Source of the DNA: Paracoccus sediminis
Lineage (GTDB): Bacteria; Pseudomonadota; Alphaproteobacteria; Rhodobacterales; Rhodobacteraceae
DNA: 64,000 bases
NCBI RefSeq assembly: GCF_900188295.1
Contig: NZ_FZNM01000017.1
Span: 1-64,000, forward strand
Reading direction: 5' to 3'
A model generated the notes under the pieces. The model searched no databases. It had not been told where the DNA came from and saw only the letters and a program-made list of their open reading frames with translations. The first letter of the stretch is position 1. Each line of letters starts with the position of its first letter. Position numbers and translations under genes: made by a program. This document shows, piece after piece, positions 57,760 to 64,000 of this stretch.

Positions 57760-58715
57760 TACTGGCCCGCCTCGATCAGCTTGAAGATCTCGGTATAGCG
57801 CGCCAGACGGACGGGCATGTCCGCCTGCCAGTCCGTGCCGGACTTGAAGGACAGGGGCAGCGCCTGCTGCTTGGCCTTTTCCTGGAATTCGGGATCGGCA
57901 AGCGCGGCATCGACGGCGGCGGCAAGTTTCGCGCGCACATCCTCGGGGACGTCGCAACGCGCCGCAAGACCGCGTTCGGACGACATCATGACGTCAAAGC
58001 CCTGTTCCTGGGCGGTGGGCAGATCGGGCGCCAGGATCGACCGTTCGTCGGCGAATTGCGCAAGCGCCCGGAACGCGTTCCGATCGCTGGTCGCGTATTC
58101 GCCCACGTTCAGGCCGATCATCGCGACATGACCGCCCAGCAGCGCGGTCTTGGCCTCGTTGGCGCCGCCAAAGGGCACGGCGGTCAGGTCGATCCCCGCC
58201 GCCTGTTCGAGTTGCAGCATGGCCAGATGTTCGTCGGTGCCGACTCCGGTCGTGCCCACGGACACCGCGCCGGGGTTTTCCTTGGCGAAGGCCACCAGAT
58301 CGGCCAGCGTCTGGTATCCGGACCCTGCCTGGACGATGAAGGTGCCGGGATCCTCGACGATGCGGGCGATCGGGCAGATGTCGGCGGGATCATAGCGCAA
58401 CGTGCGGCCGATCTGCATGGTCAGAAAGCCCGGCGTGTTCAGCGACGACACGGTGTACCCGTCGGGCCGGGCCTGCGACAGCGCCGTATAGGCGATCTCG
58501 CCCGAGGCGCCGGGCCGGTTCAGCACCGGGAACTGGGCGTCCAGTTCCGCCTCCAGGAACGGCGCCAGGGTGCGCAGCATGATGTCGGTGCCGCCGCCGG
58601 GGGCGAAGGCCACGATCATCTCGATCGGGCGATCGGCGGGCCAGTCGGCCAGGGCGGCGCCTGCGGCGGTGGTCGTCAGGATTGCGGCCAGGGCCGCGGA
58701 TTTCGTGATGGTCAT
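57759..58715 (-). CDS. tctC: Tripartite tricarboxylate transporter receptor TctC (Bug family)
   Basis: A 318-residue periplasmic binding protein. The signal peptide is residues 1-23 (ending AAGAALA). Bug-family motifs are WPADRPIEMIVAFAPGGGTD, VLNRPGASGEIAYTALSQA, and GTTGVGTDEHLAMLQLEQAA. GGGAGGAGAA supports the ATG at 58715. It captures a carboxylated ligand for TctAB. Bug receptors are diverse, so citrate itself is not implied. Confidence 0.92.
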   Translation of the reverse strand: MTITKSAALAAILTTTAAGAALADWPADRPIEMIVAFAPGGGTDIMLRTLAPFLEAELDAQFPVLNRPGASGEIAYTALSQARPDGYTVSSLNTPGFLTMQIGRTLRYDPADICPIARIVEDPGTFIVQAGSGYQTLADLVAFAKENPGAVSVGTTGVGTDEHLAMLQLEQAAGIDLTAVPFGGANEAKTALLGGHVAMIGLNVGEYATSDRNAFRALAQFADERSILAPDLPTAQEQGFDVMMSSERGLAARCDVPEDVRAKLAAAVDAALADPEFQEKAKQQALPLSFKSGTDWQADMPVRLARYTEIFKLIEAGQ

Positions 58716-58741
58716 GATTTCTCCTCCCAAGAAAATGGTGT

Positions 58742-59425
58742 TCAGATGCCGTCGGGCATCGCGCATCCCAGTCGTTTCAACGCCGTATCGACCCAGGACC
58801 GGTCGTTCGTTCCGGCCTCGATGGCGGCCATCTGCCTGGTCTCGGCGTCCTGTTTGGCCATGGTGCGGGCATAGACCTCCTCGGCCGCGTCGAACGGCAC
58901 CGCCAGGACGCCGTCGCTGTCGCCCAGCATCAGATCGCCCGGATGGATCACCATGCCGTCCAGGGCGATGGGCACGTTGATCTCGCCCGGACCGTCCTTG
59001 TAGGGTCCGCGATGCGTGACGCCCGCGGCAAACACCGGCAAGTTCATGGCGATGAACTGGTCGGCATCGCGGATCGCGCCGTTCAGCACGAACCCCGCCA
59101 CGCCGCGCTTGATCGCATAGGCCAGCATCAGTTCGCCCATCAGGGAATTGGTCAGATCGCCGCCCGCATCGACCACGATCACGTCGCCGGGCGCCGCCAT
59201 GTCGATGGCCTTGTGCAGCATCAGGTTGTCGCCCGGCCGCGCCTTGACGGTCAGGGCCGGCCCGGCCAGCACGCCGTCGCGGTGCATCCGGGTCAGGCGT
59301 GGCCCGGCCGCGGTCATGCGGTTCATGCTGTCGCTGACATTGGCGACCGGCAGTTTGGCGAACCGGGCCACCAGATCGGCTGGAACGGCGCGGTCACGGG
59401 GCAGAATGCGGAAACCGATAGCCAT
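58742..59425 (-). CDS. RraA-family aldolase, probable 4-hydroxy-4-methyl-2-oxoglutarate-type
   Basis: A 227-residue protein of the RraA/HMG aldolase fold. It has GDVIVVDAGGDLTNSLMGEL (loop G97-E98) and LNGAIRDADQF with R119-D120, the catalytic and metal-binding set of the aldolase branch. The N-terminal VANVSDSMNR motif is also usual. It is coupled to a hydroxyacid dehydrogenase and a Tct importer, so pyruvate-forming cleavage of a branched hydroxy-oxo acid is likely. It is distinct from the RraA-like protein at 42674. Confidence 0.85.
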   Translation of the reverse strand: MAIGFRILPRDRAVPADLVARFAKLPVANVSDSMNRMTAAGPRLTRMHRDGVLAGPALTVKARPGDNLMLHKAIDMAAPGDVIVVDAGGDLTNSLMGELMLAYAIKRGVAGFVLNGAIRDADQFIAMNLPVFAAGVTHRGPYKDGPGEINVPIALDGMVIHPGDLMLGDSDGVLAVPFDAAEEVYARTMAKQDAETRQMAAIEAGTNDRSWVDTALKRLGCAMPDGI

Positions 59426-59436
59426 GAAAACCCTCC

Positions 59437-60423
59437 TCAGGCCGGGATGGTAAGTTTCGCGCGGTTGACGATCCGCGCCTGCGGGACGGGCCGGCCCGCC
59501 AGAATGTCGACGATGCCCTGCGCCGCCTCGATGCCCACGCGCCTGTTCGCTGCGGCGGTGACGCCGCCGATATGGGGCGAAAGGACCAGCCGCGATTCAG
59601 ACCAGAACGGATGATCGGCAGGGGGCGGCTCTTGCGCAAAGGTGTCCAGACCGGCCCCGAAGATCCGTGCGCGGGCCAGGGCCGCAGACAGCGCGGCCTC
59701 GTCGATCAGGCCGCCGCGGGCGGTGTTGATGATGATGGCGTCCGGCTTCATCAATTCCAGCCGTTCGGCGTTGACGAGATGCCGGGTGGCCGGCGTCAGC
59801 GGCGAATGCAGGCTTATGATGTCGCTGGCGGCGAACAGGGCATCCAGATCCTCGACGCTCTCGACCCCCTCGGCGGCGAATACGTCCGCCGGTGCAAAGG
59901 GGTCATGGGCGCGGACCTCCATGCCCAGGGCCTTGGCAAAGCGGGCGGTCTGGCGCGCGATCGCACCGAACGCGACAAGGCCCATCACCGATCCCGCAAG
60001 TTCGCGGCCCTGGAACCCGGACTTTTCCCAACGCCCCTCGCGGATACCGCGGTCAAGCGGGATCACCTTCTTGGACACTGCGAACAGCAGCGCGATCGCG
60101 TGTTCCGCCACGGATACGGCATTGGCGCCTGCCGCATTCAGAACCGGGATGCCGCGCCTGCTGGCGGCGTCCACATCGATGTTGTCAACACCCGCGCCGT
60201 GTTTCGAAATGACCGCAAGCCGGGGGGCGGCGTTCAACGCCGCTTCGCCGACATGCCCCATGCGCGCCAGAATGCCGACCGGGTCGGCGGCCGCCATGGC
60301 CACGATCAGCCCGTTGCCATCGGCATAGGCGGGCACATAGACCGGCCTGTAGCCTGCCTCGACAAGCAACCGGGCGGCGGCAGGGTCCAAGCTTGGCCCC
60401 GTTATCAGGATGTTGTCTGCCAT
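59437..60423 (-). CDS. D-2-hydroxyacid dehydrogenase (NAD-binding)
   Basis: A 328-residue enzyme of the D-isomer-specific 2-hydroxyacid dehydrogenase family, related to phosphoglycerate dehydrogenase. Catalytic residues are R236 (NTARGGLID), E265 (TFAQEPP) and H284 (SPHIGGVT). The Rossmann GxGxxG position reads AFGAIA (151-156), with Ala in place of the first and third Gly, a notable variation. A GAGGA ribosome site supports the ATG at 60423. It is the first gene of the operon read away from LysR and probably interconverts a 2-hydroxy and a 2-oxo acid before or after the RraA step. Confidence 0.88.
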   Translation of the reverse strand: MADNILITGPSLDPAAARLLVEAGYRPVYVPAYADGNGLIVAMAAADPVGILARMGHVGEAALNAAPRLAVISKHGAGVDNIDVDAASRRGIPVLNAAGANAVSVAEHAIALLFAVSKKVIPLDRGIREGRWEKSGFQGRELAGSVMGLVAFGAIARQTARFAKALGMEVRAHDPFAPADVFAAEGVESVEDLDALFAASDIISLHSPLTPATRHLVNAERLELMKPDAIIINTARGGLIDEAALSAALARARIFGAGLDTFAQEPPPADHPFWSESRLVLSPHIGGVTAAANRRVGIEAAQGIVDILAGRPVPQARIVNRAKLTIPA

Positions 60424-60533
60424 GGTCCTCCACGATGCCGAATCTTGGCACCTTTCGGACAAACCATTTATCATTCATATTTTGGAAATCTATCGCATAA
60501 TATTTATCGTCACCTTAAGAGATTCTTAAACTG
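60424..60533. promoter_or_regulatory. LysR/dehydrogenase divergent control region
   Basis: This 110-nt region is strikingly AT-rich for the genome between about 60465 and 60530, with ATTTATCATTCATATTTTGG followed by TATCGCATAATATTTATC. Overlapping divergent promoters and LysR T-N11-A sites are expected here; no single operator could be fixed with confidence. Confidence 0.5.
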
Positions 60534-61412
60534 ATGGATATACGGCAACTTAGAACCTTTCTGGCCATCGTCGAGCAGGGCAATTTTTCAAAGGCGGCGG
60601 AACATCTGAACCTCACGCCGTCCGCGGTGAGCCAACAGATGCACGCCCTTGAGACCGAGATTGGTGTTCCCCTCTTTGACCGGTCAAGCCGTCCGCCGCG
60701 CCTCAACACGGCGGGAATGCAGATGCTTGATGCCGCGCGCACGCTGATCCAGACCGCCGAGGATGCCATCGGCACGATCACCGGGCGCAAGGTCGTGGGC
60801 ACCCTGGCCATCGGTTCGGTCCGCACAAGCGCCCTGAGCTTGCTGCCCCGCGCCGTCGTCCTGCTGCGCAAGCGCAACTCCGGTCTTCGGATCAGGCTTC
60901 GGGTCGGACTGTCCGACGCGCTGTTGCAGGATGTCGCCGCCGGACGCCTGGACGCCGCGATGGTGGCCGAGAACCGGGATCTTCCGGCCGGACTTCGGTG
61001 GAACCCCTTCATCCGAGAGCCGCTGTTCGTCATCGCCCCCCCCGGTTCGCCCGCCGTGACGGGCAACGAGCTTCTGAGAACCCTGCCCTATATCCGCTTC
61101 CGCGCGGCGGTGCCGCTGGCGCAGGCCATCGACCACGAGCTTGCGCGGATGAACATTCCCCTGAACGAGATCGCGGAAATCGACACGATCTCGGCCATCA
61201 CGTCCTGCGTGGCGAACGGGCTGGGGGTTTCCGTGGTGCCGGACATCGCCGTCAAGGAATGCTCGGCGTCGCTGGTGACGGCACCCTTCGGCGACCCGCC
61301 GGTCACGCGTCGCATCGGCCTTATCCAGCGCATCGGAAATCCGCGTGCCGCGATGATCGAACAGCTTCTGACCGATCTTCGAACCGTCAGCGGAGAGCAC
61401 GCCTCGTCATGA
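60534..61412 (+). CDS. LysR-family transcriptional regulator
   Basis: A 292-residue activator/repressor. The winged helix is at residues 1-60 (DIRQLRTFLAIVEQGNFSKA, AAEHLNLTPSAVSQQMHALE). A LysR substrate-binding domain spans about 88-290. It diverges from the dehydrogenase-RraA-tctCBA operon across an AT-rich spacer, so that operon is its probable target, with the transported acid or a metabolite as coinducer. The ribosome site before the ATG is weak. Confidence 0.9.
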   Translation: MDIRQLRTFLAIVEQGNFSKAAEHLNLTPSAVSQQMHALETEIGVPLFDRSSRPPRLNTAGMQMLDAARTLIQTAEDAIGTITGRKVVGTLAIGSVRTSALSLLPRAVVLLRKRNSGLRIRLRVGLSDALLQDVAAGRLDAAMVAENRDLPAGLRWNPFIREPLFVIAPPGSPAVTGNELLRTLPYIRFRAAVPLAQAIDHELARMNIPLNEIAEIDTISAITSCVANGLGVSVVPDIAVKECSASLVTAPFGDPPVTRRIGLIQRIGNPRAAMIEQLLTDLRTVSGEHASS

Positions 61413-61794
61413 GCCGACGACATGGATCGGGCATCGGGCGCCTCAGGCAGGCCTGACAGGTTCATTGGCCATCCGCCAGGCTGGTGGCATGGCCCCCGAT
61501 CCAAAAAGACACGGGGCGCTTCGCATAGAGCCTCGTCGCGTGCAGTGCGCCGGAGTCGTTCGTCTTCTCCACCTTGGAGATGAGCCCCTAGAGGTCAGAT
61601 CGGACGGTTACTCTACGCCGCCACGGCGGTCATCGCTCCGACTCCCGATCATCATCAACAATGTCGCACCGGGGCCGAAAGAACCTTAAGCTGGCCACCG
61701 CCAAGGGAGCCGCCGCGCTCTGACAGTGCAGGCGAACCGGGCGTGGCAGCTCTGTACGGCTTGAGCCGGTCTTGGGTCAGCCGGCCTCGTGCCT
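61413..61794. other. Gene-free, apparently decayed sequence
   Basis: No intact gene is supported over these 382 nt. On the minus strand two short readable stretches in different frames are each closed by stops: one encodes a peptide with SKVEKTNDSGALHATRLYA near 61460-61580, another one with TLLMMIGSRSDDRRGGVE near 61610-61665. They look like broken coding remnants, possibly of a transposase, but no family is recognised. The base composition is less GC-rich than the core region to its left, marking the border of an accessory segment. Confidence 0.4.
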
Positions 61795-62562
61795 TCAGCA
61801 CTCGATCGGCGGCAAGGACGTCTCGTCGGCGATGATCTGTCGCAGCAGGGATTGCGAAATGGCTCCGTTGAGGACCGTGCGCCCGATCACCAGCCCCGGC
61901 GTGCCGATAAAACCGAAAACGGAGGCAAGGGCGCGGGTACGACCTAACTCAGCCGCGACTTCAGCAGATGCCATGTCGCTGGCGAGCCGGTCAGTGTCGA
62001 GGCCAAGGTCGGCAGCCACCCTGAGAACCGAACCCTCGTCCGCGACCAGCGGCATCTGCATGAATCGCTTGCGCAACGGCTGCTGCAGGCCCTGTCTTGC
62101 AGCCGCCACCGAGGCTCGGGCGAAAAGCTCGGATGACGCGCCGAAGATCGGCCACTCGTGCTGTATTACGCGCAAGGTGCCGGGGTCTGCCTCAACGACA
62201 TCGGCGAGGTCACGCTCGAGCTTGCGGCAATACGGGCACCGGTACTCGCTGAAATAGGCAACGGGTATCGCGCCGTCACGGGCGTCCGGTCCGAACAATG
62301 CACCGCACAGGTCGCTGCGCACCAATTCGATTTGGCCGCGACGTTCACTTTCGCTGTCGTCGGGTGGGTCGAGGCCGACAAACGCTGCTGAACCGGTGGA
62401 GATACGCCCGCCTTCCTCAAGCCGTCGAAACGGCGACAGTCCCTCGATCGCGACATAGCGGGGGCCGCGGCCCGGCAGCAGGTCCCAAGGCGCCGCCCTT
62501 AGCCCGTATATCAGACCGACGATGGCTCCACCGATCAGAAGATTGCGCCGGCCCTTTGTCAT
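61795..62562 (-). CDS. DsbA-family thiol:disulphide oxidoreductase
   Basis: A 255-residue membrane-anchored thioredoxin-fold protein. An N-terminal helix (residues 7-21, LLIGGAIVGLIYGLR) holds it in the inner membrane with the catalytic domain in the periplasm. The redox motif is CPYC (109-112) in YFSEYRCPYCRKLE, and the cis-Pro loop is FIGTPGLVIG near 225. AGAGG precedes the ATG at 62562. It differs in base composition from the core genes. DsbA-like proteins of this kind often accompany metal-resistance or cytochrome-assembly genes on mobile DNA. The partner is unknown. Confidence 0.85.
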   Translation of the reverse strand: MTKGRRNLLIGGAIVGLIYGLRAAPWDLLPGRGPRYVAIEGLSPFRRLEEGGRISTGSAAFVGLDPPDDSESERRGQIELVRSDLCGALFGPDARDGAIPVAYFSEYRCPYCRKLERDLADVVEADPGTLRVIQHEWPIFGASSELFARASVAAARQGLQQPLRKRFMQMPLVADEGSVLRVAADLGLDTDRLASDMASAEVAAELGRTRALASVFGFIGTPGLVIGRTVLNGAISQSLLRQIIADETSLPPIEC

Positions 62563-62924
62563 CACAACCTCTCCGGCATTTCCATCGATGCCACTCAGAT
62601 GGCTCGATGACATGATTGTCAAGCATGCGGTCGCAGCCGTTCGAGATGGGATACCGATCAAAAGATCCGGTTCGCCAGAACCCCATGACCCATTGATTCA
62701 CTCTGCAAAAAGGCGCTCAGCCTCTCTGTTCTGTGATTTCTATCCCATAGCTTTTCTGATATGCGAAAGCTAAATCGTCAACCGTTCAGGGCCGCATGAC
62801 GCTCTCTGAGCGAACGGGGCGAGGCCGGCCTCCATGTGATTTCGGTCCCGGTCTCATAGGCTCCCCAAGCACTCGCAACGCAGCCGATAACGGCACTGGA
62901 TCACTCTTGAGATGGGCATGAGGA
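62563..62924. other. Intergenic region of the right accessory segment
   Basis: These 362 nt separate the divergent DsbA-like gene and the three-gene operon. The open frames have no family features. It is relatively AT-rich around 62700-62780 (for example TTCTGATATGCGAAAGCTAA), where divergent promoters probably lie, though no clear hexamer pair was found. Confidence 0.4.
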
Positions 62925-63356
62925 ATGCGAACAGCCAGATGGATTGCCGCTGTGCTGGGCGCCGGGGTCTCGATTTTCGTTGCCATGTTCATCGGTGCGG
63001 GCCTTGGCCTGATCGGATCCGCTCAGGGGCCGACGGACGGCACAACGCCGGCCACGATCTTTTCGGACTCTTTTGCCGGAGGGCGTATCGATGGACGGCT
63101 CTATGCCTTGGGCAACCGAGACATCAGACTGGAGATCCAGTTTACACCAGACGCGGATTTGACAGTTCTAGCAGAAGTGCGGCCGGACGTCAGTTTTACC
63201 ATGGCGGACATGCAAATGGACAGGCTCGATCCGCCGCTCGAGCTTGTGGGAACTGGGAATTGGCGCACGAGCCTCAAGCTGCCCATGGCCGGTCGCTGGA
63301 TCGCCAGTGTAGGCTTCGGAGAGGAGTTTGCGAAGGTGGAGTTCAATGCAGATTGA
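62925..63356 (+). CDS. Unrecognised membrane-anchored periplasmic protein
   Basis: A 143-residue protein. An N-terminal helix or uncleaved signal (residues 5-31, WIAAVLGAGVSIFVAMFIGA) is followed by a periplasmic beta-rich domain ending NWRTSLKLPMAGRWIASVGFG. That ending is reminiscent of the FixH/YtkA-like fold in metal-handling proteins, a weak resemblance only. It overlaps the next gene by 11 nt, so it belongs to an operon with two membrane proteins. The ATG has GAGG unusually close to it. Confidence 0.55.
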   Translation: MRTARWIAAVLGAGVSIFVAMFIGAGLGLIGSAQGPTDGTTPATIFSDSFAGGRIDGRLYALGNRDIRLEIQFTPDADLTVLAEVRPDVSFTMADMQMDRLDPPLELVGTGNWRTSLKLPMAGRWIASVGFGEEFAKVEFNAD

Positions 63357-63837
63357 AACACGAAAGGCGTCATATTCGATGCCCGATTTACTCGCACGAG
63401 GCCTGAGGGGAACACTCGTCGCGCTGGCGGTGTTCGCGGTGGTCGGGACCGTGAGCGCGGTTTGGACGAACCCGTTATTCGTGCGGATGACGCCCGTCGG
63501 GGCCTGGGAGGCGCTGGCTGCGGGCGTCATGGCAGTCTTGGCCGGGGCCACTGCGGCGCTCTGGGTTCCGCAATGCCGTGCTCGTGGGGCCCGGAGCGGC
63601 GGAGTGGTGGGGTTTCTCGGTATCGCCTGCCCAACCTGTAACAAGCTCTTGATGTTCCTGTTCGGCGGTCCGGTTCTTTTAGCTTGGTTCGACCCGGTGC
63701 GACCCTATCTTGCGCTCGCTGGGATCGTCGTGATGGCATTCGCTGCATTCCGCACCGGGCAGGCCTTTCGTGCCTCCCGAGGGAGGTCGCCAATGGCCGG
63801 CTCGTTCGAGACAGGAACCAGTCGAGGGCTGACATGA
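63346..63837 (+). CDS. Unrecognised four-helix membrane protein with CPTC motif
   Basis: A 163-residue inner-membrane protein with about four helices, near 26-46, 58-75, 87-115 and 122-137. It has a cysteine pair in GIACPTCNKLLMFLFGG at the start of a helix, which could bind metal or take part in thiol chemistry. GGAG 5 nt before the ATG, inside the end of the previous gene, indicates coupling. It ends in an ATGA overlap with the next gene. No family is recognised. Confidence 0.55.
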   Translation: MQIETRKASYSMPDLLARGLRGTLVALAVFAVVGTVSAVWTNPLFVRMTPVGAWEALAAGVMAVLAGATAALWVPQCRARGARSGGVVGFLGIACPTCNKLLMFLFGGPVLLAWFDPVRPYLALAGIVVMAFAAFRTGQAFRASRGRSPMAGSFETGTSRGLT

Positions 63838-64000
63838 CCGCCATTGAACGGACCGAAGCGCAACTGCTTCTGCGCCGTATCGTTCGCGACGCCAGACTGC
63901 GGCATCTTCTCGCTGCGGCGATCGGCGCCGGATTTCTAGCGCTCTTTGCTGCGGTTCATGCGTCTTGGAGCCCGATGCATCGCTGGAACCGGGCTTTCGG
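63834..64000 (+). CDS. Unrecognised membrane protein, 3'-truncated by window
   Basis: The first 55 residues are visible: a charged N-terminus (MTAIERTEAQLLLRRIVRDA) and one membrane helix at about 24-43, then HASWSPMHRWNRAFG. Its ATG overlaps the upstream stop (ATGA), making it the third gene of the accessory operon. The remainder lies beyond the window. Confidence 0.5.
   Translation, partial: MTAIERTEAQLLLRRIVRDARLRHLLAAAIGAGFLALFAAVHASWSPMHRWNRAF

Overview
The window is high-GC DNA with long operons, frequent ATGA/GTGA/TAATG start-stop overlaps and a gene set typical of alphaproteobacteria of the Rhodobacterales, most likely Paracoccus or a close relative. Supporting clues are the F1-ATPase operon atpHAGDC, a class II DAHP synthase, a Mg-type HemB, the acidic-tailed FYDL zinc-ribbon protein, the 'component of SufBCD complex' membrane protein, and TRAP and tripartite tricarboxylate transporters. 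The genus is inferred; no rRNA or tRNA gene was seen.

Layout. (1) 1-2330: accessory left end, with the 3' part of an IS21-type element (istB plus end repeats) and two cation-diffusion-facilitator genes. (2) 2451-28780: mostly housekeeping: DAHP synthase, a GlxA/AraC regulator, the F1-ATPase operon, a methyltransferase divergent from gloB, clpA, a pabC-like/pabB/mfd operon, hemB, a SYLF lipoprotein, a GntR regulator, a YgjP-type metallopeptidase, the FYDL protein, a sorbosone-dehydrogenase-like protein, L-threonine aldolase and a large catalase. (3) 29054-36388: a secreted sugar dehydrogenase with its cytochrome c, then a TRAP transporter-amidase operon with a 55-residue membrane protein, then a VOC protein. 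(4) 36408-42619: a possible signalling locus. A small membrane protein resembling the Pycsar effector family (DUF5706) diverges from a FecR-TPR-beta-barrel protein that is followed after 10 nt by a CHASE2 adenylate/guanylate cyclase. (5) 42674-55505: a 12-gene catabolic operon (CUT1 ABC importer, histidinol-dehydrogenase-like enzyme, SDR, three NTF2/SnoaL-like proteins counting the divergent one, bicupin, alpha/beta hydrolase, RraA-like aldolase) with its own LacI regulator and two palindromic operators in the divergent control region. (6) 55761-61412: a second catabolic operon (TctCBA importer, RraA-like aldolase, D-2-hydroxyacid dehydrogenase) divergent from a LysR regulator. (7) 61413-64000: accessory right end with decayed sequence, a DsbA-like thiol oxidoreductase and an unrecognised three-gene membrane/periplasmic operon that runs off the window.

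The two most promising places for undescribed biology are the DUF5706/FecR-TPR-barrel/CHASE2-cyclase locus and the LacI-controlled operon, whose dehydrogenase keeps the HisD catalytic residues but sits among transport and ring- or ester-type chemistry genes. Functions given for both are inferences from family membership and context.
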